A DNA stretch of 64,000 bases from Rhizodiscina lignyota (Eukaryota; Ascomycota; Dothideomycetes; Aulographales; Rhizodiscinaceae): assembly GCA_010015805.1 (NCBI GenBank), contig ML978137.1:124001-188000 (forward strand), in the 5' to 3' direction. This document shows positions 11,760-23,200 of this stretch, in pieces. The notes under the pieces were generated by a model. That model worked only from the letters and a program-made list of their open reading frames with translations. It was not told the DNA's origin and did not search any database. Position numbers and translations under genes: made by a program. Numbering within the stretch: position 1 is the stretch's first letter; each line of letters opens with the position of its first letter.

Positions 11760-12961
11760 TTAAGGATGCGAGATGTTGGATTCGGAAACTGGAGCCGTCA
11801 GGGCCTTCAGTGGGATATCATCGAAGCCTTTGATCAGGCAGTGCTCAAGGTGCTCGACGAGGAGGGGGTTTTCGAACTCGTAATTGAGGATCTGTGATAA
11901 TTGAAGGCATGCGTTGACGATCGGACAGAATGTGTTCAATTCGAGCCTTGCGTCATTGTTGCTCTGTATGGGGATCTTCGAGCGCCGCTTCCATACAATT
12001 GCCTTCAGGACGTAGCGAACGTGCTCGAACTTGGACAACTTTATCTTAATACTCTGCTACTCAGCCCTTCCAGCTCTTCGGATTGCTTCGATTTGGCCTG
12101 GCAGAAGCTCATACATCTTGCTGCTACGGGCAGAGATATCCTAGTGTACAGAGAGGCCCACATGCCGATAACCCAACGACAACAGTTGTGACAAAGTAGC
12201 CAGAGGAGGTAGGCCAGCGGGCAAACTAACACGATGGAATATCGGTATGTGGAGGAAGTCCAGGTCTTCGTCTACAACAATGCCGTATCGCTCGTCCCGG
12301 CAATAATCTATAGTCTATACACTAAGTCAGCCCACGCACAAGCGACGCCTGAGGCACAACGAACCTTGAATATGCTATGCTTCCAAGAGGATCGCGTGAA
12401 TAGATTACAGCAGATACAGCTGTGAACTGGCCAATTCTGAGCAGCTGCGCCGTACTGCCTTCATGGCCGGCAAGAAGAACTCACTCTTTAAGGCATGACC
12501 ACATGCCTTTAATCAAAGCGATTTCCCCCTAGCAATACCCGCACTTTGGGTACGGGCTCAAGCTGCAAATGCCTGGCCGTGAGTACCAATGCCCAGTCGT
12601 CCTCGGCCTCCATGTGGCCGGCGGCGATGAACTCCTGTTGCAATGTAAAGAGCGGGACCCAAAAAATTGGCAAAAGCTCTATGGATAGTGGCTGAGCTCC
12701 TCCAGAAAACTCCGAGACGCGTCCAATGGGCAATTGCTCCTGCACCTTTGAGAAAACGACATCAAGGTTACTGAAGTCGAAAAAGTCCGTCATATCAGTA
12801 TAGCCGCCCTGTTGAATCTGGAGCATGTTTCCTAGTTGAACGGGTCCATTGCTAGATTTATGGACAAACGCCTGACGTTGGAAGGGATAAAGTTTGCATT
12901 TTTCGGTGTTTAGTTGGCAAATAGAAACTTCAGGGTAAAAAAAGTCATTTGTACACGCCAC
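11760..12961 (-). CDS. Unresolved multi-exon gene or relic, unknown product
   Basis: Four protein-like blocks follow one another on the minus strand: a 150-codon frame starting at 12961 (ATG; ENDs in VRVLLGGNRFD), a block near 12.35-12.47 kb (LLRIGQFTAVSAVIYSRDPL), one near 12.18-12.31 kb (DERYGIVVDEDLDFLHIPIF) and a last one ending at 11760 (FEHVRYVLKAIVWKRRSK). A plausible intron (donor GTTCGT, branch CTGAC, acceptor ATAG, about 12317-12366) can join the second and third blocks. The other joins are not convincing, and stops lie between blocks. I recognise no family. It may be a real unknown gene or an early-stage pseudogene. Confidence 0.3.
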
Positions 12962-13430
12962 ACGCTATTAAGCGGACAACTGTGCCACAACTACCAGAAC
13001 GACAGCATCATCGATCGGTTAAGCAGAGTCGGAGCCAGCAGATGGTCATTGAAAGCTCAATGGCTTCAGTATTTGGCCAAACAACTGTATTTCGGCCGGA
13101 GCTACGTGGGATTGATAAGACACATTTTGCACCCTAGCCTCTGCTGCTGAATATGCCGTCAATAGGTCAAACACTGTCATAGGCACCGAAAACTCTTTTC
13201 ACGTTTGATACTCCAGAGCAAAAATAAGTGCGAGCCTCCTATGATATGCAATCGATCCTCCATAGCTATGCGCAAAAGGTACGTACAAGATTTCCTGAAA
13301 GTCGAATCAAAACTATGGAGAAAAGCCAGTGTAACATCCGTAACAGATCTCTATCCATCGTTAACTCCCAGTCGCAAAGGCCAGCATGTGCTTCAATCGA
13401 AGCTAGAATGCATCTTTCACCTTGCCAAAT

Positions 13431-15122
13431 CTAACCCTCACCGATTTCTAGGCCTAGAGCGCTTCGATCTATCGCAAAAGCTTCCATCACCTCCCGGCCA
13501 AACAGTGAGCCTGCCTCCCGTAGCAGACTATCCATCCACGGCATCAGCTGTACCTGCTTCATAACCTCACTCCAAGAGAAGATTCCGCACAAGCGCATAC
13601 TGTCGATAAGCACTGTGGCCACGGCCTCCCTTTGAGCTCCACCGGAAGTTATGCCAGCCAGAACAAGCAACCACAGTCTCAAAGGAACGAGATCGGGTAG
13701 GCTCATATACTGTTCCTCCATTGCCGCGAGAATTTGTGGTGCATATTCAGGAAGAGATCCTGGATAGCTGCTACACTTCATTTTGAGACATATGATTGTC
13801 AAGAGGGCACCAAGACGACAGGCTTCGCGTATCCGTAGGTCGAATGGCTCGACGCCTTGAGAGGGAGATATTGAAAGGAGTTTGTGAGCAATCGGGTTCA
13901 CGCGGAGGCCCACGAAGATCTCGTTCTGCCACAGCGGCTCGCCGACCGATGCATGTTCGCCATCCATGACTGTGCAGAGTGTTTTGAGATCGCGGAGAAT
14001 ATCGAGAATATCTAACGATAGCGGTGGCAACAAGGCTTCCCACTTTTCAGTAAGTTGTCCGAAGCTTGCAACATCTTCTTGAAACGGCCGAGGAGGCGTA
14101 AGAGGTGGAACGAGATCGGTTGGCAGTGCAAATCGGGGCGGACGATTCCGTACTAGAGCGGACGCCACATCAATCCTATAGGTTGTTAAGAAATTGAGCA
14201 AACCGTTAGAGGTGAAACGGGCAGTACCAGAATATCATGAGCTTCACTTGTGGCTGATGTGCCAAGGTTTTCAAGCCACCGCGAAGGTTGATTATACGCT
14301 CTAGCCCGTCCAAATGTACGTCTGTGCGAGAGTAATCTTGCATCAAATACTGCCATATAGTCAGTGACATCCAAGACATATTATCGCATATACATACATC
14401 GTAGCAAATACACCCAATCACCGCCCTAACAGTGTTCTCCCCCGTTGCAATTTGGAGGTCTTGACTGGTTACTCTAGAATTGATACACCTCAGTCCAGAG
14501 GTATACCGCGCCACACTTAATTCGTAGTTCGTCTCTGCGTTTTTCCCTCTTGCTGCATCTGTCATTGCCGTTCCGAGCAACATATTACGGAAGAATTCGG
14601 AATCAGAATACGCGAGCGGAAACCAGAAACGCTTGACCCGTATCGGTGGTGCACTGGTCCCTGTACCTGTTCAATTTTAGCAAAATGAACCAAAATATGG
14701 GAAAATCTCTTGGGCATCTCACCCCTTTGAGGTACGAGTTGTTCCGATAGTGCTAATGCCAGAGAATACGCAGCAAATGGATCCATTGGTAGATTGTTCT
14801 CGAACATCTTCGCAGGATGTTGATTCCAGAATGGCCGAGGAAGCGCTGATACTTGCTCTTGTTCCGCGGTTTGAGATATTATTGGTTCATCAGATTCTGT
14901 CTCCTCTGCTCTTTCCGTTGCAGCTTGAGAGCTCCCTGCTTGAGTCGCCTCCGCTGCTGGTCTGAGTTCAAGCTCAAACTGGGGATTCCTTCGCTTCCGT
15001 CGAGCCCGTCCAATATCGCGCATAACATGCTGTCGTACCGCACGAGCAGCTGCATTGCTCCGTGATCGCGATTGACTGTTCGTATTGATGAAGAGAAACT
15101 CCGGTTCTTTTGGGGGTTCCAT
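13431..15122 (-). CDS. Fungal-specific transcription factor domain protein, no zinc cluster
   Basis: Exons 15122-14723, 14666-14398, 14349-14228 and 14175-13431 give 511 residues. The N-terminus has the layout usual for one class of fungal regulators: a short start with PEFLFINTN, a basic stretch (HVMRDIGRARRKRR), then an acidic/Gln-rich linker with no Cys6 zinc cluster. The body (FWFPLAYSDSEFFRNML, then VHLDGLERIINLRGG) matches the fungal transcription factor domain that senses or dimerises in Zn2Cys6-type regulators. The intron at 14350-14397 is 48 bp, multiple of three and stop-free; removing it restores ICYD-YLMQDYSR. A second in-frame ATG at 15173 would add 17 residues. Target genes are unknown; the nearest expressed neighbour is the secreted protein upstream. 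Confidence 0.75.
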
Positions 15123-15666
15123 CGCGAGCGAAAAGCTCCCAAATTGCTGCGGGCTATGCGAAGAGACCTTCATCTTTATGTTGCTGATGTCCAGGGACAG
15201 GAGGGGCTGCTGCGAATATTCCTAAGAATTTTGGAAAGCTTCGCCTCTCTTAAGAGGTCGGGTAGACGTCTCAATTTCAAGAGGCTAACATAAGCCCTCG
15301 GGTGATTGTTAAGCAGGGCTACTTTGCCGAAAAGGGCTAGGCGTCTACGATTCATGTAATCAGGCCACGATGATCTCGTCCCACATACGACATTTCTGCG
15401 AATACTAGCAGGGGAAATGCTGAACAAAGTAGTGCAAGGACTAAGGAGACACTTAAATTTGCTATTTTAGCGATCGTCGTCGAAGGCTCCATACAGCCCC
15501 CACAGCGAAGAATTCAGGGTTAAACTTTCATGTATATACACTTTGCGAGCAATCTCAAAGTTTTTTCGCCACTAACAGATCAACATCAAAGTATGTTCAC
15601 CTTCAAAAACTATGTACAAGAACGGAAGCACTCAAACAATTTTATGTGTCGCTCTTTCGGTGCCCA
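15123..15666. other. Intergenic region between regulator start and secreted protein stop
   Basis: This is the promoter region of the transcription factor plus the 3' flank of the next gene. No motif stands out and no open frame looks coding. Confidence 0.6.
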
Positions 15667-17109
15667 CTACTTCTCCAAACAAGCAAAGCTCATCTTCGAC
15701 ACTGTTGTCGTCGGCAGACCTCCTCCCAGCGGCTTGGACAGATCCCATGTCATGTCCACATAGGGCCAGCAGATCTTCGGTTTCTGTGCATTATATGACA
15801 TGAGAGTCATATCTCCTGCAACGTAGACACTGTTGCTACTGATGGTCGCTCCAACTTTATTGCCGCTGCCGTCGACCTCCTGGAAGTATGTGCCCGCAAA
15901 TTCACCAGAGCAGCCCATTGCGACGTTTGTGCAGCTTGGGTTATTGACTTGTTCCCACATGACGACAGCCGAGTTTTTGGAGAAGCTCGCGACGTGTACG
16001 TTTGCATGGTCGACGGTGGTAGAGTTGGTGACGAGGTTGAGCTGGCTGTCGCCATCTTTGGCACCGACGGTGGAGATCGCGGGCTTACCCACCAGGGTGT
16101 ACTTGTCGCTGAAGGTGGCGATGGCGACGTTGTGGTTCAAAGTGCGCGGATAGCATTGGGTGAAGCCCTGTCCCATCCACGTGTCCTGAGTCAGGTCGAC
16201 GCAGCCGCGAGTTGCCCAGGCAAAGATGTACGCATTTGAATGGGCGTATTTGGAGAGAGAGGAGTAGCTGCCTGACATACCGCCCATGGGCTCACCACTT
16301 GCGCCATTCGTCGTGTTTTCGCCGCTGATCTTGACGCCAGTGAGGGACATGCCTCGATTATCTGTGTTCAGCCAGATTGCACCGTGGTCTTCAGCACAGA
16401 TGCTCGCGAACGGAGGCGCAGAAGCAGCTTCAAATGCGATACCAGTGTTGTGCGAGCATCCCCAAGCGGAGGCTTCTGGTATATCCTGAAGCTTGCCTTC
16501 AAGGTTGATGTATTTGACAGAGTCGCCAAAATGGCCCGCTGCGTCGCCAGTGTAGTCCGTTACGACAAAGTATGCACCGTAGAGGGAGGAGTTGTAAGAG
16601 TAGACGAGATCGCCATTCAAGTCCGGTGATGCGGCGGCGCCGAAGGATGTATCAACATCAGGACCACCAAGCCAAGTCCTCCATGCCTCCTTGCCGTTCT
16701 GGTAGCGAACAAGCGCAGGTATTGGATAGTCGGTTCCGGAATTAGTCTCATTGATGTTGGTGAGAAGAGCGAAGCCGTCGGAATGTGCAATCAAACCACC
16801 TGCTTCCTTGGCCCCGGCAATGGTGACAGGCTTTCCAATGGCAGTGAAGGAGGTCGTGTTGATCTGAATAACATGTACGTCTGTCTCGGAGCCGTCCAGG
16901 TAAGCAAGGTATCCTACGCTCCCGTCGACAGTCACTGCAAACGGAGTCCTTCGATGATGGGGGAGAGAAGTCCAGTATGCTGGCTTGACGGGATTGAAGT
17001 CGAAACCCAAATCGAGAACGTTAGGATAACTCTTCAACATAGAAGAAGTCAATTGAGCAGCCGTAAGGGAGCTGAGAGAAATGAATGTAGATAGTAATGA
17101 CAGCATCAT
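15667..17109 (-). CDS. Secreted protein of unknown function, probable beta-rich fold
   Basis: A single exon of 480 residues. Residues 1-18 (MMLSLLSTFISLSSLTAA) form a signal peptide. The rest has no membrane segment, many N-glycosylation sequons (for example NTTS, NETN, NSS) and regularly spaced short beta-like stretches rich in Gly, Ser, Thr and Tyr, such as SVGYLAYLDGSE and GGLIAHSDGFALLTN, which suggest a propeller-like extracellular fold. A few Cys (CSHNTG, CAED, CVDLT, CYPR, CTNVAMGC) could form disulfides. I do not recognise an enzyme signature. Two ATGs sit in tandem at the start. The protein is probably conserved among fungi, but that is an impression and not a search result. Confidence 0.75.
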   Translation of the reverse strand: MMLSLLSTFISLSSLTAAQLTSSMLKSYPNVLDLGFDFNPVKPAYWTSLPHHRRTPFAVTVDGSVGYLAYLDGSETDVHVIQINTTSFTAIGKPVTIAGAKEAGGLIAHSDGFALLTNINETNSGTDYPIPALVRYQNGKEAWRTWLGGPDVDTSFGAAASPDLNGDLVYSYNSSLYGAYFVVTDYTGDAAGHFGDSVKYINLEGKLQDIPEASAWGCSHNTGIAFEAASAPPFASICAEDHGAIWLNTDNRGMSLTGVKISGENTTNGASGEPMGGMSGSYSSLSKYAHSNAYIFAWATRGCVDLTQDTWMGQGFTQCYPRTLNHNVAIATFSDKYTLVGKPAISTVGAKDGDSQLNLVTNSTTVDHANVHVASFSKNSAVVMWEQVNNPSCTNVAMGCSGEFAGTYFQEVDGSGNKVGATISSNSVYVAGDMTLMSYNAQKPKICWPYVDMTWDLSKPLGGGLPTTTVSKMSFACLEK

Positions 17110-18052
17110 GGAAGAAATTGTTCAAAAAAGAGCGATATGAAGTTTCAACGAATGAAAGTGACAGGCACAGCCCTACAGAAACAAGAAACACAGGCGGAAC
17201 CTACGAGAGGTTCATCTACATATTTAACGTTTCAATCGAACCAGCTATGAGACTGTGATGACGGGCCAAGTAGCGCAAGCGGAGCCGACAAATTTGGTGT
17301 ATTTCGGGTGATGTATAAACGATATGAAGGAGCAGCTCGACCGTTGAAAGCCTAGTAATTGCGAGTGTTTCAAGTGCCGGATCTCAGGGCTTAGCCGCCG
17401 AATAGATTAACTCGGCGTAAAAGAATCGTGCCACAATGTGTCTAGACTGGTATTTCCATTTCCACTGAGGAGGAAGGGCAAATGTTCTCGTGCAAGACAT
17501 ATTCACAGCTGTGAAATGTTGAGTCGTCCGAGACGTAGTGGACGTGGCGGAAGATCGGGGCGGGACTTTTCACTAAGTGCGTGCATAGCGTGCCGCGTGC
17601 CGCACGCCAGGACGCTTGTACCTAAACTTCGGTACGCCAAGCCCTTAGATCGGGCCATCTCTCGGTGCTTTAAAGTCTTTTTTTAAGTCGGCCCTGTCAC
17701 GCCGCAAACAGCGGCACAGTGGGGCTGCGGCCAAATTATCCCAGCTCTTCAAGAATTTATCTATACAGTTTCAGTTTTTCGACTCCATTATTCAAATGAT
17801 GAGTATGAGAGATTCGGAGCCGTAATTATTAATGTAACCCAAACTTCGCCAACTCTCTGCCAACCCATCGATTATCCCGCGGCAATAGTCCAAACTGAAA
17901 TACGGAGAAACGTGCAATTGCTGGTAGAGACAGCCGAACGAGTCAGGGACAAAACAAAGAACATTTTACATTTGAAACTCCTGAAGCTTTTCTGCTGATG
18001 ATAAGTTATGCGGACATGATGGCCTAAAATGAATCGAAAGTGCGCCTTGCAT
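17110..18052. other. Intergenic region, no gene seen
   Basis: This is the promoter side of the secreted protein and the 3' side of the dehydrogenase. A short T-rich run lies near 17680. No frame looks coding. Confidence 0.6.
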
Positions 18053-18974
18053 CTACAATCCGTTCGTAACTCCACCGCTGGCACTGATAAACTGGCCCGT
18101 AACCCAGCTGCTCAACGGTGATGCAACCAACACAACTGCGTTCGCAATCTCCTCTGGCGCTCCAAACCTGTCCGCCGCAAGTGTCAAGCTCTTAAGGTGG
18201 ATTGCCAACGGATGATCGTCTGGGGGTGCCATATCGGTGGTTGTGGGGCCAGGTGCAATAGAATTGACAGTGATACCATGAGTTTTCCCGAGCTGTACCA
18301 CCAAAATGTTAGCAAAGGCTTTGAGAGGATCCCGTGATGATGAATGGTAAATGTCCGCTTACCTCACCAGCCCATGCAACGGTCATAAAGTCTAAAGCAG
18401 CTTTCGTCGCGCCGTATACTGGCATGGCAATGGCGAGCTTTGTGATGACCGAGGAGATATTGATTATTCGACCACCCTTAGGCATATGCGGGACCACAGC
18501 TTGAACGAGATTGAGAGTGCCAACGACGTTAGTCCGGAATGTGCTGTCCATAACCTCAGATGCTTCGGCATCCATCATATTCGTATAAGGTCCAGCAGCT
18601 CCATTGTTTACTGCACAAAAGAAAGTTAGCCATGGATTCAACGACGCCCTTGCAAATTAAAGGACTTTAGAAACCGTACCAAGGATGTCAATTTTGTCTG
18701 TGTTGAATGCGGACAGAGTCTTTGTGACCAAATCTTTGGCCTGGGCCGGAACTCCAATATCTGCTCGAATGACTGTCACCTTGCCGCCTGCATTTTTGAT
18801 GGTCTTCTCGACCTCCGCAGCTTTGCTGGAGCTGGATTCGGATACATAGTTGACAGTAACAGCAGCACCACGTTTGGCTAAAGCCAGGGCAATGGCGGCA
18901 CCGATGCCATTGGTTCGTCCAGATCCTGTAACAATAGCTACTTTGCCTGCAAGTGAGAGTTCGTTGGCTGCCAT
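18053..18974 (-). CDS. Short-chain dehydrogenase/reductase (SDR)
   Basis: Exons 18974-18680, 18610-18363 and 18292-18053 give 260 residues, the classical SDR size. An NAD(P)-dependent oxidoreductase: the cofactor motif TGSGRTNGIG lies at residues 16-25, NNGAAG (the NAG-type motif) at 100-105, and the catalytic Ser 151/152, Tyr164 and Lys168 in YGATK. The C-terminal APGPTTTDM and GQFISASGG match 3-oxoacyl-reductase or glucose-dehydrogenase-like members. Introns are 69 and 70 bp, both with GCTAAC branch sites. The first splices inside the NNG motif, which supports the model. The substrate cannot be read from sequence. It has its own promoter and does not overlap its neighbours. Confidence 0.92.
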
Positions 18975-20218
18975 GTCGATAGAGTGAGTGGTTGAACGGC
19001 TTTCGTGGTAATTGATTGGTGAGACTGATTGCGTGCTATGAGTTCAATTGCTGGCTGATATCTGCAGAATAGTATCTTCGAACGAATGGAGCAAGGCTCT
19101 TATACTCCCAGTGGCTCCATACATGATGGAATGTACGCACACGCATTACCAAGCACTAAAGGACCGTTCATCGCGTTTGGGAATGGGTCCTCTGTTCAGT
19201 TCGAGCGTCACAGAGATTAGGAAAACCAAATCAATGCAAGCAATCCCTTGATGAGTAACGATGTTCATGACAAAAGGGCAAAACGTAGTACACTAGCTGC
19301 ATCGCTTTATCAGGGGGTATGAGGAGCCGCACTTTGAAGAGACCCATAATGATGTGGCTAACCACGACCGGCGCCCAGTTCCCTAGCCATCACCGCAGAA
19401 AGATCTGGAGATCCGCCACGATAAGTCAGCAAAGACCTATTACTTCAGCAAGTTTGTTTGGTGCCCTATCGGTGGTGACGTTTGAAGTAGGGTCTCGGTA
19501 TGCAGCGGCGGTGCCGGGGGGATTAGGAAAGCATTTGCGCTAAACCGAAAAGGGAGACTGATATCCCTGCTTGCGCAGAATCGACCGTTGGCCAATCAAA
19601 AAAGCCTCGGCCTCGCGGAGTTTGCACCAAGTAGGAAACCGATGTTGCAGAAGAGGTAAAAGACTGGTCACCCTGCAGAGCCAGGCTGAGGCATTAGTAC
19701 ATATGAAACGTCGTTCCTCTTGTTCGTTCGAGATGAGGTGATGGAGATTGACTTTCATGCTGCTGCCGCCTGGGAGAACAAGGCCACCACTGAGTACAGT
19801 CGAATTGATTGGTCAACTTTGTGGGAGATCCGAGGCACTTTCTCACCTGAAGACATAAGGAATAAGAATTATGACGCAGTTCAGAGAAAGTCAACGCGCG
19901 ACGCGTCGGTGCCTGGTTTTTGCACCTAATTTTAGATTCTGCCTACGCGCTATCACCTGACTTCCCTTTCCAGCGATGCTGCCTGAAGACTTTGTCTTCT
20001 GTCAGACCTTCAAAATCTCGAGAACTGCACGCCATGAAGCATTTTTCTATCGTGCAGACTTCTACAGTGCTCAACGACCTCATATGATTCCCCGTCTCTG
20101 AATCTGATTTCTCAAGTCGCTTACTTGTTGCGTTTTCAGGGGCTCTTTCTCTCGTATAAATTTCCAAGATTAGCACATCTCTTTTTGTTGACTGTACTTT
20201 GTTGTGCTTCATTGCAAC
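18975..20218. other. Divergent intergenic region
   Basis: The region separates the minus-strand SDR from the plus-strand ankyrin gene and must hold both promoters. Frames of up to about 100 codons occur but overlap on both strands and show no family features. Confidence 0.6.
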
Positions 20219-23200
20219 ATGGCTACCCAAGCTGCTCTGGCGAATGCTCATTCACAGCTTCCTCATGTCCCTGTACCCGTGGAGAGTTTCCTTACCTACC
20301 TCTCCGATCATCCCAAAACTCCCGTTGAGGAGCTTCTGCTTCCATACCGGCAGTATGACGCCAAGGCCCGCGAAGTATTTGCCCAAGAGTCAAATCATCC
20401 TGCACTTGCAGATCATCACATCAACGTCGTCCCTCTGTTCGGCCCAGATGGATCAACAACACTCAAGGTCCGGGCCAGAAACCTCGGCACGGAATCAGAA
20501 CAGCAGCAGGAGAAGTACATTATGCCCCTGAAAGACGAGGACAGGAAGAAGGACGGCTCGCCAGCCATAGTACCGACGTTGAGAACATTCCGCGACAACT
20601 TCAACGTCTTCTCCGAATTATCTCTGTCAGAACTCGACTGGAGCAACGTCGTTGCGGCAGGGAGCTCTGTCGTGTCCGCGCTTCTACCCACGCCAGCCGA
20701 GTACAGCGCATCAAAACGATCACTTCGCAAGTATTATCACGAGATATCAGCCCCAGCTTCAGACGTCGATCTCTTCCTCTACGGCCTGACCGAAAAAGAG
20801 GCCGTCGAAAAGATCAAACAGATCGAGGGCCGTGTCCGAGACGCGCGTGCGTATTGTCTGATCGCATTTTAACGATGCCACTAACTAAATGCTCAGTTCT
20901 TACGGAAACTACCACCATCAGGACGAAGAATGCAATTACCATTGCCAGCCAATACCCGACTCGACATGTCCAGATTGTTCTACGTATTTACAAATCCGTT
21001 TCGGAGATACTCACAGGCTTTGATGTCGATTGCTCTTGTGCTGCTTATGACGGCAAACAAGTCTACGCATCTCCAAGAGCAGTTGCGGCATACATGACTC
21101 AAACCAATACCATTGATCTCAGCCGCCGATCGCCTTCGTACGAAAACCGCCTTTCGAAGTATTCTCATCGCGGGTTCGAAATTTGCTGGCCGCAGCTGGA
21201 TCGATCACTGATTGACCCGACCATTTTTGAGCGCAGCTTCAATCGAACAAATGGTCTGGCTCGGCTTTTGGTGTTGGAAAAGCTCCCTAAGCCCACTGAC
21301 CGTGATGCTTACATGGACCAAAGACGCCAAGAGCGCGGCAGACCCCCAATTAACCGCTTCGTCCAGTCTCGTAAACAGCTTCGTGGAAACATCAAGAACG
21401 ACCACGAAGACGAGGTTGCCGAATGGGTTGAAGAGGACGAAGTTTCAGACTACCATACATTTACTATCCCTTACGGCGAGCGATTCCATGCAAAGAGGAT
21501 CGAGAAAGTTTTATACACGAAGGATCTCTTGCTCAATGCCGAATGGAACAAGCCTAAGGATCGTGAAGTCAATCTGCACAGGCATCCCGCTTTCTTTGGG
21601 AATGTTGTCGATGTCATCGAAGACTGTTGTGGCTCATGTCCGAAGCCAATGACTCCTGAAGAGGTGGAGGTTGCGGAGGAAGAAAGCAAGCGATACGTCT
21701 CAGGAAAGATCTCTTTTATGAAAGATGACCCAGGACGTCAGGCAATCGGCAGTTTCAACCCCATCACTGACACAGATTGGACCGAGATGGCATACGTTGG
21801 TGAGACCGAGCGTCTCTGTCAAGCTATCGTCGATTGTGATCTTGATAGAGTGAAAGACTGGTTCGCAGTTGACGGCGCTGATCCTAATTGTCGCGATTAC
21901 ACTGGGCGTACACCTTTGCAGCTTGCAATCATCAGCTCCACCCCCGAAATCGTGCAATGCCTTGTCGACAACGGCGCGCGACTTGTCGCTCGCATGGCAG
22001 ATGGAAGGACTGCCCTTCATCTTGCAGCAGCGCTTGGAAGACTGGAAATGGTCCGGATCCTCATGTTCCGCAGTGAGGCTAATGAAGCAGAGGAGGAAGA
22101 GAAGGAAGATGCTAAGCGCAAGGCTAGGGTTGCTGCTGCTGCTGAGAATGAGAATGAGGATCATCCCATGACGGGAATGAGCAATTCCCAGGCAAGCAAA
22201 GCCGAGGACGATGAGTCGGAAGAGGCAGACGAAGAGGAAAGTGACGAAGACTATGACATGACAGATGGCGAAGACGATCAAGACGTCCGGTCAAGCACTA
22301 CTGGATCATACGTCAAAGTCACCCAGAAAGTGGAGGCAGACGCTGCTATTCCCGACGACAATGAGGAAGATGAACCCGACTTCTACGACATTAACGTTCT
22401 TGCATGGGACACACCTGCGTCTGCGCTTCATTTGGCAATCATCAATGGTCATGTCGAAGTTGTTACGGAGCTTGTGCAGACTTTTGGTGCAGACGTTCTG
22501 CTACCTGTAAAGCTATTGAATAGCTACGGTACCGGAACACCTCGCGCTGCTATCCTGACCTTGGTCCTTGCTCTCACCCTTCCCATGGAGAAGGCAAAGC
22601 AGATGACCACAGCTTTGCTCAAACTGGGTGCCTCTTCAGCTCAGGCAGATCTAAAGCAACACACGGCGTTCGAATATTTCGTCGACCGAGGAGTTGAGAT
22701 GATGGATGTATTGCTTGAGAACGACCAGCCGGCGATACAACGAGTCCTTAATCATATCGCAGTGTCCGACAATTTTTGGAATCCATCTGGATCTTCTCCG
22801 TTGACAACAGCAATCAACAATGAAGATCCCAAAGCTGTTTTGAAGCTTCTGGAGCTGGGTGCGCACACAACTGTTGATTTTTCTGAGTGGGTCAAATCAA
22901 TGAAAATTGCGTTCGATGAGGCGAGCCGCTATGACTCTGAAACGAACGAGAAGCAGTTCAAGCAGTCATTCTCGCAGCCACTCATCGTTGCGATCACCAA
23001 CGAGCAGCCTTCCATTGCGATGGAATTGCTTAACCATGGAGCCGACCCAAATACACTGACGCCGGAGGGTAATCACTGCGTTCTGGATCAGTACTACAGA
23101 ATGTACAACAGCGGAGGTTCTGCGTTGGATCTCGTTCAAGAGAAGCTCAAAACCCTCCGAGAGGCTTACAAGGCCCATGCTGATGGGAATCGATTCCGCA

